NCBI GenBank assembly: GCA_029379385.1
Contig: CM055613.1
Coordinates: 23,223,652 to 23,287,651, forward strand
From: Quillaja saponaria
Taxonomy: Eukaryota; Streptophyta; Magnoliopsida; Fabales; Quillajaceae
DNA length: 64,000 nt
Direction of reading: 5' to 3'
Shown here: positions 34,749 through 47,866 of the stretch, piece after piece
How positions within the stretch are numbered: position 1 is the stretch's first letter
Layout: every line of letters begins with the position of its first letter
Notes under the pieces: model-generated
Told to the model about the DNA's origin: nothing
Databases searched by the model: none
Seen by the model: only the letters and a program-made list of their open reading frames with translations
Program-made: the position numbers and the translations under genes

Positions 34749-36787
34749 AACCCACGAAATCTAACCTAATCAGCATCCACCTCAACACAAACGTGACTTG
34801 CACCTTTGTCTATATTTGCTTAATTTCGTGTCTTGAAGACACAAAGTTAGAAAGTCAATGCATGACTTTATGTCTTTATGTTGCTATCTTTTTTGCCTTC
34901 TATCTCAATTTATCGGCAATAACACAATTGTGTTGAAGATGAGGTTAAAAGAAATTGAGAAATGTAGTTCATCATCCATCGAGATTTTTGCTGGTTTTAA
35001 GAATAGTGAATCTGTAGAGAAAGTAAAGTCAAGCTTCATATGTCCTCTCTTACTTTCTCAATCTTTATCTCTCGACCACTTTTCGCATAATCAGTTTAAA
35101 TTTTGTGTTTGGCTAGAAAATGAAGAATTGTTTTCCAACTTCGTTTGTTACTTTAATAATATCTTAGCTATAGAAATTTAAAAATAAACAAGACAACTTG
35201 AAAGTTAAAGGGAATACAAAATATACATGGGTCAGCCATTAGTCTACTTTATGGGATGAGAGTAATATTTATTCTATGGATATGTATTAAACTCACTCAC
35301 TCATCTTTTACTATGTACAACCTTTAATTTCTAGGTACTATAAAGATAATTATAGTTGACTAGTGATAGAATTAAATCATAAGTTTACCTATAAATTTGT
35401 TTATGATTATAAACATGATTATAAATTAATTCTATTAATTATACTTAATTCTATTAATTATAATTATAATAATATAATTTTCTTAATTAGGGGTGATTGA
35501 TGATTTGATTGTAATATTAAAATTAATCTCAATTAGTTATAATCAATTCCTTAATATTAGTTATTTTGTTTTCTTTTGAGTCCTGTTTGCATATCATATT
35601 AGTTATTACTTAGAGCTATTTTGGTATGCATAAATCATCATTTTATTCCATGCCTGATTTCACAGAATAAACATTATTTCTTTTGGTACGTTTTTAGCCT
35701 TAGAATACTAATTCTCTTCCGCCTATTTTATTTCATAGAAATATGAATCTTTAAACCCACCTAGAGGGTGGGTTTGCTCATTCCTACTTTTATAAAATCA
35801 GTTAGCTCAGTTAAATGACAAAAAAACTATTATATCACATAAAATAAATAATTAAATAAAATATGGATATTAATATATTATAAATATATGAATTAAATAA
35901 TAAATATATTTAATTTAGTCAAATAAAAAAAATACCCTTCATGCACTTTAAATAATTTAAAATCATAAAAATAAAAAATTTGTATATAAAATAATAAAAA
36001 TCATTTCATTTTATTCAAATGGCAAAAATACCCTTCTATCATAATAAATAATATATTTATAAAAAAAATGTTAAATAAATAAGTTAATTAAGTAATTTTA
36101 ATCTAAAATATTAATATTGAAAAATAATAAATAATAAATAATAAAAATAAATAATAAAATAAATATAAGTAATAATAATTATTTATTAATGATAATAATA
36201 AATAAATATGTGATATAAATTTTTTTTTAAAAGTAATTAAAAAATTAAGAAATATATATAATTCATAAATTATGTTAAATTTTTATTACTTTATCTATTA
36301 AGGGATATTTTTGTAGTTTTAGCATAATTTTTATATTTTTTTTATATCTAAAAAATATATAAAAAATAAATAAATGAAATTGAATTATTATTCCTTACAG
36401 ACACTACCAAACAATAGAATTGAATAATGATTCCATTCCACTACATTCCTTTTCCATTCATTTTTCGATTCCAATTCAATCATTATTGTGTACCACACTA
36501 GCCTTTAGTAATTTAATATTATTAAGTACCACTAGGCTTGTGAGGACCATTCTTTATCTAGAGCAAGTGATTAGTGATAAAAATATATATATATATATTA
36601 AATTGTAAATTCTCGCTCCCTACTAAACATTTACTTGGGGAAGAGAAAAATTAGAGAAGGAAAAACTGATAACAACATAATTTTGTCAAGACACGGAGTT
36701 AAGTAAATATAGACAAATGTGCAAATTACATTTGTGTTGAAGGAGATGCTGATTGAACTAAATTTTGAGTTAAACTGATGAAGTATG
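34749..36787. repeat. Inverted repeat, arms about 105 bp, 1.8 kb apart
   Basis: The left arm (about 34749-34850) contains atcagcatccacctcaacac and tttgtctatatttgcttaat. The right arm (about 36683-36787) contains the reverse complements, such as agtaaatatagacaaatg and gttgaaggagatgctgat. Identity is roughly 80 percent by eye. They could be the ends of an old DNA transposon whose interior is AT-rich. No target duplication was confirmed. Confidence 0.65.
35820..36370. other. Very AT-rich low-complexity stretch
   Basis: Almost only A and T, with short aataaata-type words. No coding or RNA feature is seen. It lies between the arms of the preceding inverted repeat. Confidence 0.7.
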
Positions 36788-37694
36788 AAATTAATTATTT
36801 TTTATGTAAGTTTGAAAAGTAATTAATTTTTAAGAACATATTTTTTTTCTTTTTTTTTTTGGGGAAAAAGAAGGTATGGACGTTGAGGTGGTGGTATGAA
36901 GAATTAATTGGAGGGTCTGTCTAGATCAGTGATAAATCAACTACAAGTTTTACCAAAAAAAAAACTACAAGTGTACCACTATTCTTTTGCGGACAACACC
37001 ACAATGTGCTGTCAAGACCTCAAAAGCAGTTGTTTAAGCTCCACCTGTCTCACTTCGCTATCTTATCCAATTTGGGATGCCAAACTATATACGTGAGCTG
37101 AGTCACCATTTAATTTACTTGCAGTTAAGGGATAAGGGAAGACATTTCTTTAGATTTGCTCCTCTAAAACTCGTGTATTCTTATCTCATCCCTTTTGTCG
37201 GTGACACAACACAACGCAACAGACTTGAGAGAAAAATAAATGTTTTTTTCCAAATGAAATTAATTCGGATTAAATGGTCAAACTCTTGGATCCTATGAGA
37301 AAATTGTTCTACTCTTGGTGTTTTTCTTCCTTTTCTCCAATAAAAACAAAACAATTAGTCAACAAATGGACAAGAAGCCAAGAGAGGTTGAGTTTGCCAA
37401 TCTAGACACTTATATGTTGGTATTTAATTATCTTCATAGTTCATACACACCCTTCTGGAAAGTACATTCTCCTTCCTAATTAATTTATCTAGTCGGCAAA
37501 TATTAGTATGCTTAATCTCCAAGGAAGGTAAAGCCGCGTATATTAATACAACATCTTCAATAATATACTCTTTCTACTCCTATAAATTATTTTCTTTACA
37601 ATTAGGATAAAACAGATCTATCCTAATTCTCATACAGTATACAGTATTAGCATAGTGAGGATCAGACTTGTAATTAACTTCCTCTTTGATCAAA

Positions 37695-38760
37695 ATGGGA
37701 GGGTCAGGCACTAGTGAGGATCAGGAAACCCAACCCCAATGTCAATTGCAATCATCATCCCCCAAAACCACCACCGATGAATTGCAGACTCATCATCAAC
37801 CTTTTCAACCACCAACATCTTCAAAGGACGAGGCAACAAACAAAGTATGGGGAACCCATATCATGGGACCTCCGGCAGCCCCTAGCGTCCACCCTGACAA
37901 CCAGAAAGCTGCCACATGGAGTGCCGCAGACCACCAGCAAATGATCTACCAGCAGCCATATGTGCTATATTCACCAGTGGAGAAGCCAAGCCATAACAAT
38001 CCTTTTGAGCCTGTGATCCACATGTTCAATTCCTGGAGCAGAAAGACAGAGACCATAGCCCGCAACATATGGCATAACCGTGAGTTTAAAATTCTGAACT
38101 TGATCATGAATTCATTTTCAAGTAATTTATTAGTAATTCATGAATTAATTGACTGATCTTGCAGTTAAAACTGGGCCATCAGTATCAGAAGCAGCATGGG
38201 GAAAGGTGAACCTGACAGCCAAAGCAATAACAGAGGGCGGATTTGAGTCTCTCTTCAAACAAACATTCGCAAGCGATCCAAATGAGAAGCTGAACAAGAC
38301 ATTTGCTTGTTACCTTTCCACATCTACCGGCCCAGTTGCTGGAACCCTCTATCTCTCAACTTCTCGCGTAGCTTTCTGCAGTGACCGTCCCTTAGTTTTC
38401 ACTGCTCCATCTGGACAAGAGGCTTGGAGCTACTACAAGGTCCGTCCATGTCCACTGATTGATTAGTTGTATTAATTTATTGTCCCTTAATAATTTCCTT
38501 AACATTGAACGATGACATGTATATCTTAATTTGACTCTGTCTAGGTTGTTATCCCATTGACAAAGATAGACTCAGTAAACCCGGTGATCATGAGTGAGAA
38601 TCCACCAGAGAAGTACATTGAGATTGTTACAATTGATGGGCATGATTTCTGGTTCATGGGTTTTGTTAATTTTGAGAAAGCATCGCATCACCTCCTGGGT
38701 AGTGTTTCTGATTTCCGATCAACCCAACAACAACGAGCTGCTGTTCTTGCTAGTGGCTAG
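37695..38760 (+). CDS. GEM-like GRAM-domain protein (GEM-like protein 5 type)
   Basis: Exons 37695-38079, 38165-38439 and 38545-38760 join in phase across GT-AG introns of 85 and 105 bp to give 291 aa. The first 60 residues are rich in Q, S, T and P and probably disordered. A signature block follows, KVWGTHIMGPPAAPSVHPDN, typical of GEM-like protein 5 (GER5). Residues of about 165-250 form the GRAM domain (LNKTFACYLSTSTGPVAGTL), a PH-like fold binding lipids or partner proteins. The conserved C-terminal part reads EKYIEIVTIDGHDFWFMGF. Known family members respond to abscisic acid and stress and act in reproductive development or epidermal patterning; the exact role here is not visible. A tataaatta box at 37581 is a plausible promoter element 114 bp before the start. 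No stop or frameshift was seen. Confidence 0.92.
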
Positions 38761-39769
38761 CTGCCACATGAGACTGCTAATTTCTCAAAGCTTATTATAC
38801 ATGATTATGGTTATACTTATTTGGACGGAGAGTGTGTATGTGTCTGTTGTTGATGTTCAGTATGTGAATCTCGATTCAATTCTCAGATTGTGTATTAATC
38901 GTCTGATTTTTGATATGATTAGTTTTCTTTGTTCATTAGTCTGTTACTTGCTTGGATTTACAGCATGTTTGTAATTTATCCGTGTGAATATGTTGAAGCA
39001 TATTATCTATTTATACAAAACATTTTAAACTTATTTATCAATTTTGACAAGGTAATCAAACAAAAAACGACTGTTAACTTTTTTCTTTACTTTTTTATTT
39101 TTTTATCAGATATCAGAGCAAGCATTCTAAGTTTAAATTCCCTTCCGACATCAGTACCTTCAATTAAATTAATATTGTGATTGTGCTGCAAAGAGATTGC
39201 CAAATAGTAGACTTCTGTTGCCCATGTGATGCAGTAATGATCACAGGTAGTTTTTTTAAATCAATCCTCTTGGATAGGAGCAAAACCGGTCTTGCGTGGT
39301 GCCTGTCTAGAAGATTTTCTAAGTACGTTTCAGATAAATACAGAGTTGTCCAATCCATCTCTTATTGAGACTGGTTGTTTTGCCCACAAAAAGTTATACC
39401 ACCAAACATATATGTATTAAACGATCTGAACAGTAAAATGTTTGAAAGTCAATTTGGCAATTGAAAATTGTGGATCATCGATCCTTTCAATTATAGTCGT
39501 GTCCTGTGTACAATTTTGCTGACTTTAGAGCTCAGCTAGTCACTTTCAGATGCCACAGCTAGCCCACAGCTTTATTTATTTGTTTGGATGTTTGGAATTT
39601 GGATAGCTGTTGGTTTTCTATTCCCGTTAACCAATTATGCAACCCATAATTAAGTATATAAGTGCATTAGTGCTCCTAAAAATGGGTCTTTAAACAAATG
39701 ATCAGAACAAATAAGAAAATATTGTAGTAATTAAATGTGGTCTAAATCGTGTCAGTTTGTAAAATATGT
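38761..39769. other. Downstream region of the GEM-like gene, no further gene recognised
   Basis: The first few hundred bases should be the 3' untranslated region. Opposing short frames at 39164-39368 show no domain I know. A short duplicated word, gtcagtttgtaaaat, at about 39750-39781 marks the approach to the Mutator-like element. Confidence 0.4.
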
Positions 39770-39782
39770 CAGTTTGTAAAAT

Positions 39783-40040
39783 GACATGATAAATTTTTTA
39801 TTTTAATAGCCAAAATGGGACAAATGCTGAAATTATATTTTTAAAACACGATTTCTGGATCTGACCTGGCATGCCAGGTCACCCTATTGCCAGATCACGC
39901 ACTCGCGCGTTACGTGCGAGTGACACATGAAACCAGTTTTTGAAAAGCCGGTTTCATCCGATTATTTGTCTCCCACAGGGCCGGCGCGAGGGACAAAATT
40001 TGCATGTAGCGCTGCAGGGTAGCCTGCATCGCCTAGCCCC
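39783..40040. repeat. MULE left terminal inverted repeat
   Basis: This is the inverted counterpart of 47520-47866 and contains an 18-bp perfect palindrome at 39863-39880, an imperfect cactcgcgcg palindrome near 39899-39922, and a gaaacc/ggtttc hairpin at 39929-39957. It ends in a ctgcagggtagcctgc half-palindrome near 40012. Confidence 0.8.
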
Positions 40041-41157
40041 AGCCCTCCCCCCCCCCTTGTCAAAAATTCGCCCACCCTCCCCGATTAATATATTAATAAA
40101 CATATTAATTAAATTAAAACATACAAATACAATAATTAACTTATTTTATTCTATATAATAATTACATTAAAACATACAAACCTTCAAATATTTTTTTTCA
40201 TGACCTTTGTAAAAAATTTATGAGTTTTTAAATTTTTTTTAAAAATATATGATAATTTAGAAGTGAGCTTTTGTGAAATATATGCTAATTTTAAATTTTA
40301 AATTTTTATTATATGATATTTTTGAGATTTAAAATATATATTAATTTTTTAATTTATATTATAATATTTTATAATTTTAAAATATATGATAATTTTAAAA
40401 TTTTAGAATTTAAGATTTTGGAAATTTTTTTAATTTTATCATAAATATTTTTAAATTTCATGATATCTTTTAAATATAAAGTATATGTTAATTTATATAT
40501 TTATAGTTTAAAATGTATGATAAATTTTAAAGTGTATAATAATTATATGAAATTAAAAATATATGATTAATTTTAAATTTATAGTGTATGATAGTTTTTA
40601 AATTTATAAATTTGGTATTTTTAGAATTTAAGATTTTTGTTAATTTTTTAATTCTATAGTGTATCATAAATTTTTTTACTATAGTTTATGATATTTTAAA
40701 ATGTTAAAATTCATGATATTGTAAATTAATAAATTTTACTAAATTTTTTTAATTTAAAATATATAATTTTTTAACTTATTTGAAATGATTTAGAAAATAT
40801 AAAAAACATTAAATTATTTTAAAAATTAATATAACACACTTATATTAACTCATTCTAATTATTACATGCTTCATTATAAATTGATGCTAGCATGTATGTT
40901 TATTAAAACAATACTTGAATATTTATGTAATAATTTCAGTATTTAAAAACATAATAATAATTATTAGACAATTGAAAATTTACACCTTGAAGTGGTGTAA
41001 ATTTTAGCAGACCCTTACTTATTTATTCAGAAGTAAATTCTAATTTACAAGTATAACTAAATTAAAACATAAACCAGGAAGACTTTTCCCATTACAAGTA
41101 ACAAACACAAAAATTAAAAATTAAAAAATTTATATAAAGATTTCGGGAAATACTGGT

Positions 41158-43219
41158 CTACAAAAAATGACCCCCTGTACCACATGGGCGTGGTCTTCTC
41201 CTCCTTGCCGGGTTTCGCCTATGTGGTACATCAACCCTGTCACCAAGATCTTCTAAGGGAGGTATGTCATCAGCACCGCTAAATCCTTCTTCAGCTTGCA
41301 CACCTGAACCCATACCCGGGTTATATGATGCAGGTGTATTACCATACTGAAAGTATGGCACCTGCGGTATGGGAGAGTTAAAAACCTCGCTTGATTGCTG
41401 TGCAAAGTCCGGCATAAGTTGATGATACATAGATGAACTACTGGCCATATAAGGAGGTGGAGACATATGTGCTGGAGATGGAATATACACATCTGATGGT
41501 CGGACATCAGCATTAACACGTCTATAAGAAACCGACGGTCCAGGGACATTAGTTCTACTGCGTCTGCGACGTTGTGATGACAATGATGATGATGATGTCG
41601 AACGAGTAGAATGGGAAGGAGCTGGATCAGCATGGATAAGACCAACTCGTGTAAGATATCTCCTACTGATACGTCTATACCACTCATTGTACTCGGTTGT
41701 ATGAGCAGCATGACCATGTGCAACTCCCAGAACATCACCTATCTGGACCAGATTGTATCTCATGCCCCAAATGACTATGTGGTTAACATGTAGCCAACGG
41801 TAGTCTGTGACGCCCCGTCCCCGAAGATCAAATTTGTGCAAGGTTTAATCGGCCTCAATGTTAGTAGGGTTTTCTGGTTGCTGATATCCAAACTGATGCA
41901 TTACCTTATCCACTTTCTGATACTCAACAATATGAAAACATAGTAAGGGTACTTTAGCACCCCAAATATGCTGGTCTCGATAACAATAGTCTGGTATCAG
42001 GTGTCTCACCTCATCATCAATGTAGGGTAATGATATGAACTGCAATCCAAAAACTGTATTAAAACATTGAAACATGAATATATTAAATGATACATAGATA
42101 TAAGATACACTTGTAATTACCTAGTCTGCTGACATCCTGTCCAGCATCTCCCTATACCAAGACACCACATTATGGCCGATTTGAGTTACTTTGAACTTTA
42201 CTCTCCACCTGCAAGTAATTAAAAATGTCAATTACAAGTCATTTACGTACCACACATTATAAGCAAATGCATAAAATTAATAATTTTACAAACCTCGCGC
42301 CTAAAGGACAAAGATTATCCCACAGAATGTCTGTCTCCCTCCTCGGTGCGAGAAAGGATAGTCGCTCCCTTGCCTATACCTAGAGTAATATCAAAAGTCT
42401 AGCAATTTCAGAAGCATCAAGGTGAGTGGCATGACACATCTCCCTGTACAACCATGCCAGGGAGGCACTCCCCCAGCTGTATTGTCCTGCGACATATAGG
42501 TTTTCCAACAGAGATAAGAAACATATGTGCACATGTGTACTCGTCTTACTGGTGAATAACAATCCACCCATCAGCTGTAATATATAAGCTCGTGCATATC
42601 TCTGTGCTGTAATGTCATCACCATCAGTTGGGAAATTCTAAAATGTCAATCCTAACCAGCTCATTTTCAATGTGTTACCCTTAACAGCTGTAGCAGGGGG
42701 CACAACTCCCAATAATCGCTCGCACTCAGTTGCGACGTTAGGACCAACTAGGCCAGAGACAGGCTCACCGTCAACAGATAAACCAAACAGAATATTAACA
42801 TCCTGTAGTGTAATGGTGGCCTCACCGTATGGGAGATGAAATGTGTGAGTCTCCGGCCTCCATCGCTCGACTAAAGCTGTCACAAGGTGCTAATCAAACG
42901 AAATAAACCCCACCCTGATCACACCGCCAAAACCTGCCATAGTCATGTACTCCAATACACGAGGATTAATATTATTAATATTATTAAGAATATCTCGGCC
43001 GAACACCGCCTCCTTCTGACGGCATCTCAGGACATAGGCCTCGCTCTAAAATTTTAAAAACATATTAGTAAGAACATTTTCGCTAATTAAATGAAAGTGA
43101 AAAATTAAAGGTAAATCGATTTGTTATTTACATACCTCGTGATCCGCGAAAACTCTAACGGATCGATGGCTATCGTGTAGTCTAAGGACTAAAACATCTC
43201 CTGGGGCAACGGGATCCAT
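41158..43219 (-). pseudogene. Plant mobile domain (PMD) protein encoded in the MULE, broken
   Basis: Starting at ATG 43219 with MDPVAPGDVLVLRLHDSHRS, the first exon ends in a clean donor at 43136, and the next begins at 43045 after TTTTAG with SEAYVLRCRQKEAVFGRDIL. The plant mobile domain follows: [35 protein letters not shown], then WGSASLAWLYREMCHAT and PDYCYRDQHIWGAKVPLL. The last piece (41158-41841) carries a low-complexity Ser/Arg/Pro tail after HAAHTTEYNEWYRR. PMD proteins occur as host genes (MAIN/MAIL type) that help silence transposons and also inside MULEs and Gypsy elements. Here at least two stops interrupt the frame, one replacing a tryptophan of the motif FDWHL near 42890 and another near 42640, with further stops or intron remnants near 42375, 42120 and 41845. 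Confidence 0.8.
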
Positions 43220-43485
43220 GAATCTGCATAACAAAAGAAAAATCAAATATAATGTTAATATGCATACACAACAATAATGTTACGATTTAATGTAATGGGG
43301 AAAGATTTAGATAAAATGGAAAATCCTTGAAAAATTCTTAATAATATTACAATAATACAAGACAATAATGTTTATTAATTTCAAAATTATTTTACATGAC
43401 ATGTGGGGGACATAATGCCTAATATCTACATAATAAAAAACTAGAAACAAATACATAAATAGGAAAACTCTTACATTTACATTAA

Positions 43486-45983
43486 AGTAAACAATGCGAT
43501 AATGGAAATTGTCTTTTAAGATCGTGTAATGTTAGGACAATTTTTACGATTGTGTCCCTCTTGCCTGCATAAACCACACCTATGTTGCCTCGAGGACTCT
43601 GTAATGTCCATCTCATTATGAATTCGATGTGTTTTCGGCCTACCCTTCTTTCGCAATTTAGACATGTCGGGAACCACATGGGGGAACTGGAATTCCGGCC
43701 AATAGTCATCGTGCATCACTGGGTTGAATTATGGAGTGTATACAAGCTCCTGATTTCTCAGTTTATACCACTCCCCAATAAAGTCGTTATAGTTCAGATG
43801 CATGCTTGCACAAGCTGCTATAACATGTGAGCATGGGAGAATTTATTGTTGGGGTTTGTTACATGTGCAAGTTCTTTCATTTAAACGCACAGTATGCTGG
43901 TTGCCCCCTTTTCGGGCTTGCCATCCACAAAATTGAGTCTTTATTTCAATGATCCCCAAACCGGTATGAAACTGTCTCAACTCGTGTCCACCTGCTCTCT
44001 CTGCCCAATTTTGGATTTTTTCTATAATGTCGGTTGTGTATTGATTGCCAGCATTTAGCTGAGCATTAATGTACACCCGATGTTCCACGAAATATTTAAC
44101 ACACCGGTAAAATGTTAACCGCACCAGTGTAGTGATTGGGACTTGTCGCGCTCCCTTCAAGACTTTATTCATGCACTCCCCCAAGTTCGTGGTCATGAAG
44201 TCAAAGCAGTGACCTCCTCCGTCATGTGCCAATGCCCACTGCTCCAAAGGAATTCTACCAATCCATGCAGCATACTCAGAGTCCAAGCGAACAAACTTCT
44301 AGAAATATTTATCGAATTTGCGTTTTTGAGTTTGACTAGTAGTGTGGATGAGGAGATTCTTTGCTTTTATATTCTTGTGGGTCTTATGAAAGTTTCTTGC
44401 AATATGCCTAATACAAAAACGGTGATAACCATAAGGCTTAGTCCAGCCATTTCGATGATCTGAAGCAGCATCAATTATCCCGGCATGATGATCAGATATT
44501 AAGCAAATACCCACCCGTTGCGTTACATGCATGCGAATCAAACTTAAAAACCATCTCCAACTATCTGTGTTCTCCTCCTCAACAACTGCAAATGCAACTG
44601 GAACTAAACTATTGTTACCATCAACACCAGTTGCAACCAACAATTTTCCCGTGTACTTTCCACATTTTCCACATAGGAATGTGCCGTCAATCTGAAGAAC
44701 TGGTCTATAATGATGGAAGGCCTCGATAGATGGCCAAAAGCCCAGAATACTCGTTGGAAAATAACTTATCCAGGATTATTAGTTAGGTTCACTTTCCATT
44801 CGAACAGCGTGCCAAGATTGGTGACACGAAATGCATTTAAATATCTAGGAAGCTCATTGTAGGATTCCTCCCAATTACCAAACACAAGATTTATTGCTTT
44901 CTTCTTCACTTTGAATATTTTGCTCAAACTTGGAATATAATGGAAGTGATCTTTTATCATTGTAAGCAACATAGCTCCTGGTGTAGTTGGGTCTTCATTG
45001 ATAGTATTTTTGATATATTCAGTAATGATCCCCTTGTCTAGATTATAATGATCCTGAGTCATTCCGCTATAAACACAACTGTGAGCGACATCCAATTTCG
45101 TAATCTGAAAATTTTCAAATCTTTTACTAAAATGTCCTCGCAACCTCCACTTGCAACCCTGTTCGTGGAGCTTGCACCTGATATCCCATGTGTCCTTTTT
45201 GGACTTAATGACTATGAAAGCCACGTGGTTCATAATGTGCCAGTATTTAATAGTATTTTTTAACTCGGCCTTCGTGTTGAACAACATGCCATTGTAAAAT
45301 TCATTATGCAACTCCCATTGTGCATTTGGAACAATAACAGGGTTTACTGCACGTGCCCTAGCAATGTTCACGTCCGTGTAAAAGGGATTCAGGACATATT
45401 CGGCAAATAAATCTTCTTCAGGAGCCTCGATAATATCATTATCATCCACTTCAATGTTAAAATGAGGATCAACATTCAAATCAGGGATATCTTGTCCATC
45501 GCCAATATCTTCTTCAGGCGATTCTGAGTAATTCATCGGTGAATGCGGCCTAAGAGATGCTGATGCTTCTCCTGCAACATGAGAACTGAGCTGATCGTAT
45601 TGCCACCTACTGGTGGGGGATTCCATGAATATGTTTTCAGGATTCGGGTCAAGTGTGTCGTGACTCTGAACATGAGATAAAGACTCATCATGAAGTGCGT
45701 GCCTATGTAAATAAATCTCTAAAATAAATCCAGGGCCTTGCGCACTGGCATGCTGTAACATGCTGTATAAGTCCTCATCATCAGCTACTGCAACTGGGCT
45801 ATAATGGGTTGAATTATTAATAGTACTTGGACATCGACAAATTATAGTCAGGTACTCTCTTCTTTTATCAACCTTTAAGGACTTGCATAAACGAGCATGA
45901 AACTCTGCATACTTGATACGCTTGGGTACACAAATGCACTTAACAGGACCTGAATCTGTTCGAACCAGTACGCATCTCTCCAT
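43486..45983 (-). pseudogene. MULE transposase (MURA-like), with SWIM and CCHC fingers, broken
   Basis: From ATG 45983 the frame has a PB1-like N-terminus (VKCICVPKRIKYAEF), an acidic linker, and a MuDR DNA-binding finger (DIRCKLHEQGCKWRLRGHF) before the core. A shift near 44765 leads into the DDE region: VLQIDGTFLCGKCGKYTGKL, then FAVVEEENTDSWRWFL and GICLISDHHAGI. An in-frame TAG at about 44299 follows KRKFDKYF, after which GECMNKVLKGARQVPI continues. The SWIM finger CTCNKPQQ...LPCSH is cut by a TAA near 43843. Another stop lies near 43728, and the end has a CCHC knuckle, CGLCRQEGHNRKNC. An intact enzyme would mobilise MULEs; this one has at least three stops and one shift. The start chosen is the first real ATG; an upstream TTG in frame is ignored. 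Confidence 0.88.
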
Positions 45984-46003
45984 TAATGTAACACATAATT
46001 CCA

Positions 46004-47519
46004 ATTTCTTCCATTATCAAACTTGCACCTTCAAAATGCTTTAAAATATTATAAAATTTCCTCCTTATATTGTGAATGAATTCACAGTATTTTCATAGAT
46101 TAACTATACACTACTAATAATAATAAATTATTCAAATTATAATACCCAAATTACTAATTAATTCAAACATCACAATTAATTCAATTTAAAACTATCCAAA
46201 TTACTAATTAATTCAAACAACACAAATTTATTACTTATAATGTATATTTTAAATTAATTATATTCAAGTATTATGGTTTCATCTTTAAGTTAATTATAAA
46301 TATTTATTTTGCCTATTATGAATTAATTAAATAATAAAAAATCTCATTACATATTAAAACATAAAAATAATATATATAAATTAATTACATTAAATCATAC
46401 AAATAGAAAAAAATCTATTTATCATAAGTATATTACTATAAATTTCCCCAAAAAAAATTTATTTATAAATTAGTCACAAATTTTTAAATAAAATTACGAA
46501 TACTAACAAAATAATAAAATCACTTTTTATCATAGGTATATTACTTACCATAATTATTATGAATTAAATAATTTTTATTTTCGTTTAAAATATATTAATT
46601 AATTTAAAACTATCAAAATTACTAACTAATTTTAAATTATCAAAATTACTAATAAAGATATTAATTACATTAAAACATACAAATACAAAAATTATTATTT
46701 ATTTCAAAACTCATTAAATTACTATTTTAAGGCAAACAAAATTACTAACTAATTTAAACGTCACAAAATTACTAATTTAATTAAGTGTCACATAATTACT
46801 ATTTTAAACTTATAAATATTATTTATTAATATGCGAATTAAAAAGTTAATAATTTATCATATCATAAATATACTAATTATTGCAATTATCATAAAAATTA
46901 CAATTATCATAAAAATTACAATTACAACAAATTTTTAATTATAACAAATAATAAAAATTAATATTTCAAGAATTATAATATAAAACTACTGTAAATATAG
47001 GTACATGCATACAATAATAATAAATATAACTTTCTACAAAATAAATACAACTTTATGACTTACCAGGTAAGAAGCAAATGAGCAAAAAGTATCAACACCG
47101 GCAACGTAATTTCAGCAATAATCATAAAAAAACATAAATAAACTTAGAATAACAAAACATATATATCGTGTAACATTAAATAGTTTATATAATTTTTATT
47201 TATATTTTATTTTAAAAAATTTAATAGTATACGTAATTTAAATAATTAATAAGTAAATATTACTAATTATAATAAATAATATAAATTAAATAGTATACAT
47301 AAAAAATTAAATAGTATACGTAATAAATTTTTCAATAAGAAAATAATTTAATTTAATTAATAATAATAATAAATTTTTTAAATTAAAATTTGTATAACTT
47401 ACCAAGATTTTACTTGTAAATAAATGTGAGGAGATCGAAAGAACGTGAAAATATTGAGAAAAGAAATGAAGGTGATGATGAGGAGAAGACGTGATGAGGA
47501 GTGTCTTCTTCAATAAGCA
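46004..47519. other. AT-rich promoter-side region of the MULE
   Basis: This stretch is almost entirely A/T with taatt-type words and contains no gene. It separates the transposase start from the right terminal repeat and presumably held its promoter. Confidence 0.5.
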
Positions 47520-47866
47520 AGGCTGCCTAACGATGCTTGGCTGTAGGCTACCCTGCAGCGTGAAACCAGCTTTACAAAAGCCGGTTTCAGACAATTTTTG
47601 TCCACTACGGGCCCGTCCAGCGGGCCCCGCGAAGGGATAAAAGCAGGGTGAAACTGACTTTTGTAAAGCCAGGTTTCACCTTCCACTCGCGCGCCACGCG
47701 CGAGTGCGTGATCTGGGCAATGGGGTGACCTGGCACGCCAGGTCAGACCCAGAAACCTTGTTTTGAAAACACGGTTTCAGCATTTGCCCCATTTTGGCTA
47801 TTAAAGTAAAAAATTTACCATTCTGTCCAAAAATTTTGGGACTTGGACCCTTCTGTCCAAAAGTCC
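47520..47866. repeat. MULE right terminal inverted repeat
   Basis: Read inversely it matches 39783-40040 and extends about 50 bp further to the true end (ggacttttggacagaaggg). It contains a gcaggg/ccctgc palindrome remnant near 47546-47561, gaaac/gtttc hairpins and the cactcgcgcg palindrome at 47683-47706. Confidence 0.85.

Larger units (their letters stand above)
39770..47866 (-). mobile_element. Mutator-like element (MULE) with transposase and plant-mobile-domain pseudogenes, 8 kb
   Basis: Inverted terminal regions at about 39783-40040 and 47520-47866 share long blocks: tttaatagccaaaatggg, the palindrome gacctggcatgccaggtc, cactcgcgcg and tgcagggtagcct. The right end is sharply defined by ggacccttctgtccaaaagtcc at 47866. 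The outermost 50 bp of the left end have diverged or been lost, so the left border is approximate and no target duplication can be paired. Two minus-strand pseudogenes lie inside: the transposase (43486-45983) and a plant mobile domain protein (41158-43219). About 1 kb next to the left end is extremely AT-rich and recurs as a direct copy in the neighbouring element (48140-48985). Confidence 0.82.

Noticed and set aside
34858..35181. 107-residue plus-strand frame
   Set aside because: No domain or homologous motif; it overlaps one arm of an inverted repeat and lies in AT-rich intergenic DNA.
38594..38974. 126-residue plus-strand frame overlapping the end of the GEM-like gene
   Set aside because: It is out of frame with the conserved GRAM exon and becomes hydrophobic noise in the 3' untranslated region.
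41253..41738. Minus-strand 161-residue frame rich in His, Leu and Met
   Set aside because: It overlaps, in another frame, the C-terminal tail of the PMD pseudogene, which has the better family match.
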